Source of the DNA: a bacterium
GTDB taxonomy: Bacteria; Bacillota; Clostridia; Oscillospirales; Acutalibacteraceae
Reading direction: 5' to 3'
DNA: 27,171 bases
Assembly: GCA_004560045.1 (NCBI GenBank)
Contig: SFWF01000014.1
Coordinates: 1 to 27,171, forward strand
Shown here: one piece after another, positions 7,131 to 15,136 of the stretch
Numbering within the stretch: position 1 is the first letter of the stretch
Layout: each line of letters starts with the position of its first letter
Position numbers and translations under genes: made by a program
Notes under the pieces: generated by a model
Database searches by the model: none
The model's input: the letters and a program-made list of their open reading frames with translations, nothing else
Told to the model about the DNA's origin: nothing

Positions 7131-8759
7131 TTGATAAACAGTCCTCAAAAAATATTTTCCGAATATACCGCCGCAAAGCGCTATAAGGAGGGCCTCGGTA
7201 CAAAGGGACTTTACGAGCAGAGCCGTATAAACGAAAGGTTTTTTATCGGTGATCAGTGGCGGGGAGCGGCCTGCGGAAACGACCGACCCCTCGTCCGTCA
7301 TAACGTTATAAAGCGTATCGGCGACTATAAAATTTCTCAGCTTTCGGCGGGTGAGATAGCCGTCAGCTTTACCGCCGAGGGTATCTCCCAGAGTCTCGGA
7401 GCGAAAAAGGAGATAGAGGCCGAGCGAAGGGCTCTGTCCCGCGCCGACAATGCGGTCTATGCCCCCTATGCGGGTAAAAACGAGATAGGACTTATGGTTT
7501 CGGCCCTTAACTCCTACCGTACCACCACCGCCGAAAGGGTAGGACTCAGCGAGATCGTCGACCGAGCCCTGAGAGACGCCTATATAAGAGGAACGGGTGC
7601 GGTATATACCTATTTCGACCCCGATATTAAAACGGGACTTTTCGCCGACAGGCCGGGAGGAACCCCAATACTCGGAGATATAGTCTGTGAGTGTATAAAA
7701 ATAGAGGATATCTATTTCGGCGATCCGGTAGTCTGCGACCTTCAGAAGCAGCCCTATATCATCCTGACTCAGGAAAAGGCGGCGACCGATATTGCCGCCG
7801 AGGCAAAGCGTTACGGAGCGCCCTCTGCGGTAGTTTCGAGAATTGCCGAAAAGGGAGATAAAAAGCTGACCCTTTTTACCAAGCTTTATAAGGCCGAGGA
7901 TACAAAGGGGGAAAGGAGGGTCTTTGCCGTAAAGACTACCGAGGATGCGTTAGTAAGAGGTGAATTTTGCCTGAATATTCCCCTTTATCCTCTTTCGGTG
8001 TTTTCCTGGGAACGAAGGGAAGGCTGTATCTACGGCGACAGCGAGGTCACCTACCTTATCCCCAACCAGATAGCTATAAACCGCCTTATTACCGCAGGGG
8101 TATGGTCGGCCATGGCGGGCGGTATGCCGCTTATGGTAGTAAACGGCGACCTCGTTACGGGGGATATCACCAACGAGCCGGGTCAGATAATAAAGGCCTA
8201 CGGAAGCGCCGAGGAGCTTGAGACCGCCGTAAAATACGTCGCCCCTCCCGACTCTGCCGCCGCCTACCGCGATACGGTAAACGACCTTATATATAATACC
8301 CTGACCCAGTCGGGAGCAAACGAAGCGGCTCTCGGCGATATGAAGGCCAACAATACCTCGGCAATTATCGAGCTTCGTGAGGCCTCTGCCCGTCACCTTT
8401 TCCCCCTTAAAAACCGATTTTTCCGGTTTATTGAGGATATTTCCCTTATCTGGGCGGAGTTTTTCTTTGCCTGCTACGGAAAGAGAAGCCTTCGTATAAA
8501 CGATAAAAACGGAATTTGGTACTTCCCCTTCGACGCCTCGAAATACCGCTCGTTGGTACTTTCGGTAAAGGTCACCGCAAGCGAAGCGGTCACCCGCGGA
8601 GAAAAGGAAAGGGTCGCGACCCTCGGAAGCCTTCTTGAGCAGGGGGCTATAACCCCGCTTCAGTATTTAAAGCGCCTTCCCGCAGGGCTTATTCCCGACG
8701 TTGGCGGCCTTATAGCCGAGCTTGAGGGGGAAAAGGAGGAAGAAAATGAACGGATATAA
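7131..8759 (+). CDS. Phage portal protein
   Basis: A 542-aa protein forming the dodecameric channel at one capsid vertex, through which DNA enters and leaves. Features typical of P22-type portals include an early FFIGDQW motif after a helical N-terminus, the DAYIRGTGAVYTYFDP segment, the EDIYFGDP region, PNQIAINRLITAG and a long C-terminal helical part (SGANEAALGDMKANNTSAIIELREAS). The start codon is TTG, backed by a very strong AGAAAGGAGG ribosome site at 7114-7123. In most phages the portal gene comes before the scaffold and capsid genes; here it follows them. It ends with a 14-base overlap with the next gene. Confidence 0.87.
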   Translation: MINSPQKIFSEYTAAKRYKEGLGTKGLYEQSRINERFFIGDQWRGAACGNDRPLVRHNVIKRIGDYKISQLSAGEIAVSFTAEGISQSLGAKKEIEAERRALSRADNAVYAPYAGKNEIGLMVSALNSYRTTTAERVGLSEIVDRALRDAYIRGTGAVYTYFDPDIKTGLFADRPGGTPILGDIVCECIKIEDIYFGDPVVCDLQKQPYIILTQEKAATDIAAEAKRYGAPSAVVSRIAEKGDKKLTLFTKLYKAEDTKGERRVFAVKTTEDALVRGEFCLNIPLYPLSVFSWERREGCIYGDSEVTYLIPNQIAINRLITAGVWSAMAGGMPLMVVNGDLVTGDITNEPGQIIKAYGSAEELETAVKYVAPPDSAAAYRDTVNDLIYNTLTQSGANEAALGDMKANNTSAIIELREASARHLFPLKNRFFRFIEDISLIWAEFFFACYGKRSLRINDKNGIWYFPFDASKYRSLVLSVKVTASEAVTRGEKERVATLGSLLEQGAITPLQYLKRLPAGLIPDVGGLIAELEGEKEEENERI

Positions 8760-9078
8760 GCTTTTAGAGAGGGCGGTACGACTTCTCGGCTGCGAGCAGC
8801 TCGACGAGAACCTAAAGATAATCGGCCACGAGCTGCTTTCGGCGGTGGCCGAGGAAATGGGCTATATGCCGCCCGAAAGCCTTTCGGAAAAGCCGCCCTT
8901 TATAGGGGAAGAGGAGACCCGAACGGCCATCTACGGCCTTGCGATGCTTATCGCAAACGCAGGGGGAGACTCCTCGGCGGCTCTGAATTTTTCCGATATC
9001 TATAACCGCCGACTGTCGGGGAGAAGAAACCGAACCGACAGGGTTAAGGAAAAACTGTTTTGGGGGGAGGAGCTATGA
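8746..9078 (+). CDS. Phage protein of unknown function, possible head-tail connector (110 aa)
   Basis: A 110-aa protein between portal and the large structural protein, starting inside the end of the portal gene. AAGGAGG at 8733-8739 fixes the ATG at 8746. The first 45 residues are helical and amphipathic, the middle contains a second helix (TAIYGLAMLIANAGG) and the end is basic (RRLSGRRNRTDRVKEKL). By position it could be an adaptor between portal and tail, but I do not recognise the family. It overlaps the next gene by four bases (ATGA). Confidence 0.55.
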   Translation: MNGYKLLERAVRLLGCEQLDENLKIIGHELLSAVAEEMGYMPPESLSEKPPFIGEEETRTAIYGLAMLIANAGGDSSAALNFSDIYNRRLSGRRNRTDRVKEKLFWGEEL

Positions 9079-11045
9079 GAATAATAAAGGCCTCCTCAAA
9101 AAGCCGCAGAACCTATTCCCTTGCCGATATATTAAACCCCGACCGACCTCCCGTAAACTGTGAGATAAAGGGGGACGGGATAGTAAACCGCCCCGCCTTC
9201 GTTTCAAAGACCGATTGCCCTATATATAAGGACAGCGGTATCGAGGGGGACGAGACCTATCCCGTGGTGACCGAATGTGAGGTATATCTTTTCGGCCGCC
9301 TCGGAAGGGTCGTGATAAACGTAAGGGATAGCCTTCTGGGCAACCTCATTTTCGAAATGAAGCTGGTCTACCCCGATGGGGAGGTTACCGATATCGGAAG
9401 CATCGAGTTTTCGAGGTCGCCAAACGGCGATATGGGCTATCCCTCCTCCTATACCGTCTTTAGCGGAAGGCCCATGAAGGGGGCGGGAATATACTTTTTC
9501 TGCCGTCAGGAGTATAGCGGAGGGTCGGAGGATTTTTATCGGATAATGGAGCTTTCTGAGGACCTTACCTATTGGAGAATGCTTACCGAGTCGGATATGT
9601 ATCTGCCGACCCTGCTGGCCAACGGAAGAGGAGACGCCTGGTACCGAGCCGCCCCCTACGGAGAGCCGCTGGACCTGCCCGACCCTATCGCGCCACAGAG
9701 CCGAAATCTGCTTTCGGCGGCTTTTTATTCCTGTTTTACTACCGATTCGGCCTCGGCATGGTTTATCCTGCCCGAGAAAAACCTCGACGAGGCTACCGTT
9801 ACGGCCGAATTCTTATACGTCGGCGATATCTACCGCTTTACGGTGCCCTCGGGAGAGGATACCTCCAATGAGCTTGACGTCGACGGAACCAACGTGGTAA
9901 TGAAGGTAAGCCGAGAGAGGGGAGATATCTGCTTTATAGCCGATACGGGAGCCGAATTTCCGCTACCCTACGGCCGCCGACTCAACAACCTTAAGATAAC
10001 CGCCTACAAGACCCGAAAAGAGGATCTTGCGGCCGTCTGCTCTATGGGGAGCTGTATCGGAATTACCTCCTCGGTATCTACGGGGGAGTCGGATATGACG
10101 GTCTTTTACGGAAGCGGACTAAACCCCTCTGTAATGCTTTGGAACAGCCCCGCCCATCCCCTTTATTTTCCGGCCGAAAGCCGACTTTCGCTCGGGGAAA
10201 ACGGGGTTATGCTCGACCGCATTATCTCGAGCGGAAGAACCCTTTTCGCCTTTAAGGAGGATAAGGTCTTTATCTCCGAAACGGCGCAGTATAAGGGGGA
10301 GGAAAGGGTCTTTGACGAGGAGGGCTACGCAAAAAAGATAGGAGACTACGAAATTTCCTTTAAAAAGGCGCTGAGCCTGCCCTCGATACCGATAAAAAGC
10401 AGTATCTGCCTGTACGGCGACCGAATTACCTTTACCGATACGGAGGGCGATATCTACGGGCTTTACGGCTCGGCCTTCAAAAGACTTCATAGTATTCCCG
10501 AGGCGATAGACGGGTCGGCCTTTGCCCTGACCGATAAAGAAAGATACCTCCTCTTTGGTAAAAAGGCCGCCTTTGTGCTTTCAACCGACGATAGCGGTAA
10601 TAGCCGACTTTATAAATGGAGCTTTTCGGAAAATATTATGGGCGGCTTTTCCTATATGGGAAAAATACTGCTGTTAGGACTTGCCCGAAAGGGAGCAGAG
10701 GCTACCCTTTTCCCCGTCCTGCTTCAGAGAGGCGGAGCCGACGTAGTCTATGCCGACGAGGGTGAAGCGACCCTTCCCATAAGCTCCGAGCTTTCGGTAT
10801 ACCCCTTTGATACCCCCGAGCCGAAGCGCTTTTTAAGCCTTTATCTTGACGGTGACGGCGAGGCGGTTTTAACAGCTTCGGAGAACGGAAAAATAATAAA
10901 AAGCGAAAGAATTACCCTTAAAAGGGGAGGCAAAAAGGTGTTTTGCGGCTTCAGGGCGAAAAAGCCCGAAATAAGGCTTTCCTTTTCCGGAGTCTTTTCG
11001 GCGACCACCCTTACGGCCGACCGGCTGACACTAAGTATTATATAA
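9075..11045 (+). CDS. Large virion protein, candidate tail nozzle or DNA-stabilisation protein
   Basis: A 656-aa protein rich in beta strands. The second half repeats short strand motifs such as SSGRTLFAFKEDKVFIS, SSICLYGDRITFTDTEGDIYGLYG and DKERYLLFGKKAAFVLS, which resemble blades of a beta-propeller. Tail-hub and nozzle proteins of short-tailed phages (T7 gp12, P22 gp10 type) have this architecture and plug the portal channel. The absence of tail-tube and tape-measure genes nearby fits a podovirus-like tail. The start is ATG 9075, preceded by GGGGGGAGG (9062-9070). The functional call rests on fold pattern and position, not on a recognised family signature. Confidence 0.5.
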   Translation: MRIIKASSKSRRTYSLADILNPDRPPVNCEIKGDGIVNRPAFVSKTDCPIYKDSGIEGDETYPVVTECEVYLFGRLGRVVINVRDSLLGNLIFEMKLVYPDGEVTDIGSIEFSRSPNGDMGYPSSYTVFSGRPMKGAGIYFFCRQEYSGGSEDFYRIMELSEDLTYWRMLTESDMYLPTLLANGRGDAWYRAAPYGEPLDLPDPIAPQSRNLLSAAFYSCFTTDSASAWFILPEKNLDEATVTAEFLYVGDIYRFTVPSGEDTSNELDVDGTNVVMKVSRERGDICFIADTGAEFPLPYGRRLNNLKITAYKTRKEDLAAVCSMGSCIGITSSVSTGESDMTVFYGSGLNPSVMLWNSPAHPLYFPAESRLSLGENGVMLDRIISSGRTLFAFKEDKVFISETAQYKGEERVFDEEGYAKKIGDYEISFKKALSLPSIPIKSSICLYGDRITFTDTEGDIYGLYGSAFKRLHSIPEAIDGSAFALTDKERYLLFGKKAAFVLSTDDSGNSRLYKWSFSENIMGGFSYMGKILLLGLARKGAEATLFPVLLQRGGADVVYADEGEATLPISSELSVYPFDTPEPKRFLSLYLDGDGEAVLTASENGKIIKSERITLKRGGKKVFCGFRAKKPEIRLSFSGVFSATTLTADRLTLSII

Positions 11046-11057
11046 AGGAGTGAAAAA

Positions 11058-12245
11058 ATGGAAAATATTTTAAACTACGTCCTTAGCGCCGACGGTATTT
11101 CTCCGAAAGAGCCCCTTTGCGGCGGGTATCAGGGGGAGCACCGCGCGACCGCCCTTGTTTTTACCCCCGACGGTGAGTTTTCGGAAAGGCTTGCCGAAGC
11201 CCGTTTAGAGGGCGGCAGTCTTTCGGTGCGGATCGATTTTATAACCGAAGCGGGAGAGGTGTTTTTCGGGGAGGAAAGGGAAATAGAGGCTATAAGCGAG
11301 CCCTTTTTCATACGGGGCGAAATGTCGGCCTCGGGACTCGACTCTAAGGTAATACTTAAAATTACCGAAACCGATTCCGACGGAAATCTAACCGAATTTT
11401 TAAGGGTCACCGCGCCGCTTTATTTTATGGCGGGGGAGGGCTACTCGGTCGCCGACGATAAAAGAAAGCAGGTCGATATGATCGAAAAGAAAACGGCCGA
11501 AGCCCTTATTCTTATCGGCCAAAAGACCGCCGAGGCGGAAAATACTGCGTCCGAGGGTACCGCCCGTATGCGTGAGCTTCAGAGCCTTTCGGCCGAGCAG
11601 CTTAAAAAGGCCGTTGCGGCAAAGGAAGGTGCCGAAGCCTCGGCCGAAGCGGCCGAAAACGCAAGGGATATAGCGGGACAGTCGGTCGAAGCGGCCGAAA
11701 ACGAGGCTTTAAGGGCAAGAGATTACTGCCTTTCGGCAGGGGAATTTTGCGGTGCGGCAGGCTTAGAGGCCAAATCCGCTTCTGCCTCCGCCGAGAGGGC
11801 CGAAGCCGCCTCTGCTGCCGCGCAGGAGTATATGAGCGAGGTCTCCGAGAAGCAGGATCGCTTCGCCGAGGTAACCGAGCGCGACGGTATTCTGACCCTT
11901 ATCGCGGGCAGGGAGCTTCACCTTGAGGGTATCGATAGCAGTAAGGACTTTTCGGGCTGGCTGAAGCTTCTTTACGGAATGGCCGAGCTTGGCGCCTACG
12001 GTACCGTTACGGTCAGCTCCGCCGCCGACGACGTAAAGCTCAGCGGCAGACGGGCCGAGGACGACTCGGCCAATATAAACGCCGACGATTGCCGAATAAG
12101 AAACCTTGCCGACCCTGTCTTTGAAAAGGACGCCGTAAACAAGTCTTATCTTGACGGGGTGGTCGGTGATATCGAAGGAGTGCTTGACGAACTGCATAAC
12201 TACGCGCAAACCCTTGCAAACGGAGGTGAAACGGTATGGGCATAG
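11058..12245 (+). CDS. Tail fibre or baseplate-type protein with coiled coil
   Basis: A 395-aa protein in three parts. Residues 1-130 are beta-rich and resemble the N-terminal domain of BppU-type upper baseplate proteins, which attaches fibres to the particle. Residues about 145-280 are a long Ala/Glu-rich coiled coil (repeats such as EASAEAAENA and SASAERAEAASAAA), giving a trimeric shaft. The C-terminal part includes IRNLADPVFEKDAVNKSYLD, a motif common in tail fibres at the base of a receptor-binding tip. The last bases overlap the next gene, the predicted receptor-binding protein. AAAGGAG at 11044-11050 precedes the ATG. Confidence 0.7.
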   Translation: MENILNYVLSADGISPKEPLCGGYQGEHRATALVFTPDGEFSERLAEARLEGGSLSVRIDFITEAGEVFFGEEREIEAISEPFFIRGEMSASGLDSKVILKITETDSDGNLTEFLRVTAPLYFMAGEGYSVADDKRKQVDMIEKKTAEALILIGQKTAEAENTASEGTARMRELQSLSAEQLKKAVAAKEGAEASAEAAENARDIAGQSVEAAENEALRARDYCLSAGEFCGAAGLEAKSASASAERAEAASAAAQEYMSEVSEKQDRFAEVTERDGILTLIAGRELHLEGIDSSKDFSGWLKLLYGMAELGAYGTVTVSSAADDVKLSGRRAEDDSANINADDCRIRNLADPVFEKDAVNKSYLDGVVGDIEGVLDELHNYAQTLANGGETVWA

Positions 12246-13396
12246 CCGAAAAAGCCTTGGTATTAAAGCGGGATTTCGACGAGGTTTACAAAGCAGGTGC
12301 TTCCGACTTCGGTCTTAAAGGCAAAGGACAAGGCGAGCTTGTAACCCTTGGAAACGTCCACACGATAGAGCATAAGGTTGAGGTGGGGCTAAGTAGTAAG
12401 AACCTTTTCAATGATGCTGAGGCGAATATAACAAAAACCGAGGATTATTTTAAAAGTAATGTAGGCTATAGTACAGATGCTTTTTATAGTTTAGCGGTAG
12501 AACCAAATGAAACTTATATTGCAACCTTTATGATTAGAAGTGAGGTTGAACACGTTTGGGGTGCGGAACTTGGCGTAGGTATTGGTAGTTTGCCGACATA
12601 CGGGCAAGGAAGAATAGCACTATCATTAATACCAAAAGAAAGCTACCAAAATTTTGCAACACACACTATTAGATTTACAGTTCCTGCAGATGTGCATATT
12701 GTATATTTTCAAACTGATACGGAATATAAATTTAAAAACTTTCAAATAGAAAAAGGCAATTCTGCAACCGCCTATGCTCCTTTTGTCGCAGACTTTAGTG
12801 ATTGCAAGGTTAAGGCTTGCGGTAAAAACCTTTTTAACGAGGACAAGGCTAACATAACCAAAACCGATGATTATTTTACAAGCGCTATTCACTATACGCA
12901 AGGTGCTTTTTATGAGCTAGCGGTAGAGCCTAACGAAAAATATACAATAAGTTATCTATGCAGCACACCTGATGTATGCGCTTGGGGAACTCAATTACTT
13001 TTAGGTGTATGCACAACCCCTGCTTATTCTGGTGGCACAGCATTTGCAAGAACTCTAATACAAGAAAGGCATTATAATAACTTTTCAGCCGATACCCTAA
13101 CCTTTAAAGTACCTGCTGACGTGTATAAGATATATATTCAATGCAACCTTGTTTTTCAGTTTAAAAATTTCCAAATAGAAAAAAGCACAACCGCAACAGA
13201 ATACGAACCTTATATCGGCGCAGAATACACCGCCACCGCAGACGGAGCGGTCAAAGGGGTAAAAAGCATTTCGCCCGTTATGAACCTTACGACCAATAAG
13301 GCAGGGGCGGTTATAGATGCCAAATGTTTTCTCGACCCGCAGGCGGTAATAACCGACCTTACCAATACATTAATTACTCTTGGAGGTGAGATTTAA
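12236..13396 (+). CDS. Receptor-binding tail protein with two tandem carbohydrate-binding-like repeats
   Basis: A 386-aa protein with a short N-terminal attachment segment (KALVLKRDFDEVYKAG) and two copies of a roughly 130-residue beta-sandwich domain, at residues 55-184 and 197-327. Both begin KNLFN(D/E), include ANITKT-DYF, AVEPNE-Y and VPADV, and end FKNFQIEK...TAYAPF or TEYEPY. Such modules resemble carbohydrate-binding domains found in tail proteins and probably bind host surface glycans. The DNA of the repeats is clearly more AT-rich than its flanks, with codons such as AAA, ATA and TTA. GGAGGTG at 12222-12228 precedes the ATG. Confidence 0.7.
   Translation: MGIAEKALVLKRDFDEVYKAGASDFGLKGKGQGELVTLGNVHTIEHKVEVGLSSKNLFNDAEANITKTEDYFKSNVGYSTDAFYSLAVEPNETYIATFMIRSEVEHVWGAELGVGIGSLPTYGQGRIALSLIPKESYQNFATHTIRFTVPADVHIVYFQTDTEYKFKNFQIEKGNSATAYAPFVADFSDCKVKACGKNLFNEDKANITKTDDYFTSAIHYTQGAFYELAVEPNEKYTISYLCSTPDVCAWGTQLLLGVCTTPAYSGGTAFARTLIQERHYNNFSADTLTFKVPADVYKIYIQCNLVFQFKNFQIEKSTTATEYEPYIGAEYTATADGAVKGVKSISPVMNLTTNKAGAVIDAKCFLDPQAVITDLTNTLITLGGEI
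12398..13216 (+). repeat. Two diverged tandem protein-domain repeats
   Basis: The first unit starts at 12398 and the second at 12824. The translated copies share the start motif KNLFN, the internal ANITKT-DYF and AVEPNE motifs and the closing FKNFQIEK motif. The DNA copies have diverged, so this is an old duplication or a family that is always duplicated. Confidence 0.75.
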
Positions 13397-13575
13397 TGTT
13401 TACCCTTAAAGAATTTATCAAAAAAGGACTTATCGAAGCTGTCGGCAATATGCCCGACTACAAGATAAGACTCTCAGCCGCAGGATGGCTCGAAAAGGAC
13501 GTTCTGACCGAGGCCGACCTTATCGACGTTGACGCGGCCATAGAATCACAGTACAAGGTCGAGGAGGTGATCTAA
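13396..13575 (+). CDS. Small phage tail-associated protein (59 aa)
   Basis: An open frame of 60 codons starts on the last base of the previous stop (TAATG) and ends directly before the next ATG. TGGAGGTGAG at 13381-13390 gives the ribosome site. The protein is acidic, with KEFIKKGLIEAVG, KIRLSAAGWLEKDVLTEADL and an acidic end. Small XkdX-like proteins occur in the same place, just after tail fibres, in many phages of Gram-positive hosts. I see similarity in length and position but cannot confirm the family. Confidence 0.65.
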   Translation: MFTLKEFIKKGLIEAVGNMPDYKIRLSAAGWLEKDVLTEADLIDVDAAIESQYKVEEVI

Positions 13576-13890
13576 ATGGCAGAGTTAGCCTTTGGAATCT
13601 GCGGTCTTGTTACGGGCTTCGGAGGGCTTATCTGCGCTACAGTGGTCGCTTTTCGGAATAAGAAAAAGGACGATGTTTCGGACGGACAGAATATCGGAAT
13701 GCTGCATACCGACATAGGATATATAAAGAAGGGTATCGACGGTATAGAGCACCGCCTTGAAAAGCAGGAAAATCAGTATATCGACGTGGTAACTCAGCTT
13801 GCCGAGGTAAAGGGCGATATAAAGCGTCACAGTAAGCGCATCGACAAGCTCGAAAGCTATCACGATCCGAAATTAACGGGAGGTAATTAA
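13576..13890 (+). CDS. Membrane-anchored coiled-coil protein, XhlA-like
   Basis: A 104-aa protein with one N-terminal membrane helix (residues 3-26, rich in Gly, Ala and Val), then a lysine-rich stop-transfer patch and a helical, coiled-coil region (residues 40-95) with GYIKKGIDGIEHRLEKQ and GDIKRHSKRIDKLE. It resembles XhlA-type proteins that help holins in lysis, although XhlA usually has the membrane helix at the C-terminus. It sits between the tail genes and the amidase-holin pair, which supports a lysis role. GAGGAGGTGA at 13561-13570 precedes it. Confidence 0.6.
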   Translation: MAELAFGICGLVTGFGGLICATVVAFRNKKKDDVSDGQNIGMLHTDIGYIKKGIDGIEHRLEKQENQYIDVVTQLAEVKGDIKRHSKRIDKLESYHDPKLTGGN

Positions 13891-14613
13891 ATGGCAAAAC
13901 TGAGTAAAATCGCACTGTCCGCAGGTCATTATAGGTACACCGCGGGAAAACGCATACCCAAAAAGCTGGACAAAAACGAGACGAGAGAATGGGCTTTAAA
14001 CGACCGTATCTGCGATAAAATAGAGCAGAAGCTTAAGGCCTATGAAGGCTACGAGCTTCTCCGTACCGACGATACTACCGGCGAAAAGGCAATATCTGTG
14101 GAGGACAGAGCGGCGGCCGCCAACAAATTCGGCGCAGAGGTTTATATCGCGGTTCACCATAACGCAGGAATCGGCGGCGGTACGGGCGGCGGAATCGTCG
14201 CCTACACCTATACTAAGGTCGACAAGGAGACCGAGGTCTGGCAGAAGGAACTATACGACGCCCTTATAAAGCATACGGGGCTAAAGGGCAACCGCGCTCA
14301 GCCGCTGGCTAAAGCCGACCTTGCCGAATGTAGGCTCACTTCAATGCCCGCCGTACTCTTGGAATGTGGCTTTATGGACTCGGCTACCGACTCGAAAATT
14401 ATTCTTACCGAAAAGTATGCCGATTCTTGTGCCGAGGCTATTGTCGAGGTGCTTGTAAAAAGGCTCGGCCTTAAGAAAAAGCCTGTGGCTACAGAAGCTA
14501 ACAAGCATTACCGCGTTCAGGTCGGCTATTTCTCGAAAAAAGAGAATGCCGAAAAGCTTGCCGCCGAGCTTAAAGCCAAGGGCTACAGCGCAATTATCAA
14601 GGAGGAAAAGTAA
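13891..14613 (+). CDS. Endolysin: N-acetylmuramoyl-L-alanine amidase with SPOR domain
   Basis: A 240-aa cell-wall hydrolase that cuts the bond between muramic acid and the stem peptide. The catalytic domain (residues 5-192) is of the Amidase_3 type, with SAGH (H13) and AVHHNAG (H89) as zinc ligands, an acidic zinc ligand in NETREW, and the catalytic glutamate in LLECGFMD (E158). A linker (LGLKKKPVATEAN) leads to a SPOR domain (residues 205-240, YRVQVGYFSKKENAEKLAAEL), which binds denuded glycan strands. It has no signal peptide, so release depends on the adjacent holin. GGGAGG at 13879-13884 precedes the ATG. Confidence 0.92.
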   Translation: MAKLSKIALSAGHYRYTAGKRIPKKLDKNETREWALNDRICDKIEQKLKAYEGYELLRTDDTTGEKAISVEDRAAAANKFGAEVYIAVHHNAGIGGGTGGGIVAYTYTKVDKETEVWQKELYDALIKHTGLKGNRAQPLAKADLAECRLTSMPAVLLECGFMDSATDSKIILTEKYADSCAEAIVEVLVKRLGLKKKPVATEANKHYRVQVGYFSKKENAEKLAAELKAKGYSAIIKEEK

Positions 14614-14614
14614 A

Positions 14615-14866
14615 ATGGAATTTTTAAATCAGTTTTCGATACCCGTCATAGTCGGGATATGCCTTTGCGTCGGATATATCCTTAAAAACGTTGTGACCAC
14701 CGATAAGGTCAACAAGTTTATTCCGCTTATTATGGGTGTTCTCGGACTTGGCCTTAATATGTGGATAAACCTCGGAGTTTCCCCCGAGATAATCCTTGGC
14801 GGTCTTGTTTCGGGTCTTGCTTCTACGGGACTTTACGAAGCATTTAGGCAGTTTATTAAGAAATAG
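14615..14866 (+). CDS. Phage holin
   Basis: An 83-aa membrane protein with three hydrophobic segments (residues 8-24, 35-53 and 58-75) and a positively charged end (FRQFIKK). It matches the layout of small phage holins of the Hol44-like group (IPVIVGICLCVGYILKN, KFIPLIMGVLGLGLNMW, GLVSGLASTGLYEAFRQ). The holin opens the inner membrane at the end of the cycle so that the amidase can reach the wall. The start at ATG 14615 is supported by AAGGAGG (14599-14605). It is the last gene of the plus-strand operon. Confidence 0.85.
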   Translation: MEFLNQFSIPVIVGICLCVGYILKNVVTTDKVNKFIPLIMGVLGLGLNMWINLGVSPEIILGGLVSGLASTGLYEAFRQFIKK

Positions 14867-14896
14867 AAAAAAGGTCTGCCTCCTTTGAGGCAGACC
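14867..14896 (-). terminator. Terminator between holin and the SCIFF-side genes
   Basis: A perfect 10-bp stem, GGTCTGCCTC with GAGGCAGACC (14873-14882 and 14887-14896), with a four-base loop. On the minus strand it is followed directly by TTTTTT, a textbook intrinsic terminator for the scfB operon. On the plus strand the downstream T run starts only ten bases after the stem, so it is a weaker stop for the phage-like operon. Confidence 0.9.
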
Positions 14897-14902
14897 CGAT
14901 GG

Positions 14903-15136
14903 TTATTTTTTATCTTTATCTTTTATGTAGCCTAAATGACGAAGGCACAAAACGAATAGTCCCGCAAAGGCGTAGACCGATACGAAGAAGGCTAAATACC
15001 CCGCAAACTGCGTCGCCTCCGTAAAGGTTATAATAACCCCCTTGGCAAGGGAGCCCAAAATATAGAGCACGAGATACATAATTACCCCGAGGAGGGTCTT
15101 TTTCAAAAAAGACAAGGGAAAAAGAATTCGGAGCAT
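14903..15136 (-). CDS. Small membrane protein coupled to scfB (77 aa)
   Basis: A 77-aa protein with two membrane helices (around residues 12-34 and 41-63) and a basic C-terminus (RHLGYIKDKDKK). Its ATG shares one base with the scfB stop codon (TAATG) and GGGGAGG lies upstream inside scfB, so the two should be translated together. I do not recognise a family. The linkage suggests a role near the membrane in export or handling of the SCIFF peptide, but this is inference. A clean terminator follows. Confidence 0.7.
   Translation of the reverse strand: MLRILFPLSFLKKTLLGVIMYLVLYILGSLAKGVIITFTEATQFAGYLAFFVSVYAFAGLFVLCLRHLGYIKDKDKK

Noticed and set aside
12398..13216. A diversity-generating retroelement acting on the receptor-binding repeats
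   Set aside because: There is no reverse transcriptase, no template repeat and no clustered adenine-specific variation; the two domain copies have simply diverged.
3339..14902. Attachment-site direct repeats at the edges of the virion module
   Set aside because: Comparing 3340-3500 with 14867-14960 by eye gives no repeat longer than a few bases, and no tRNA gene lies at either edge; an exact computed comparison against empty-site genomes would be needed.
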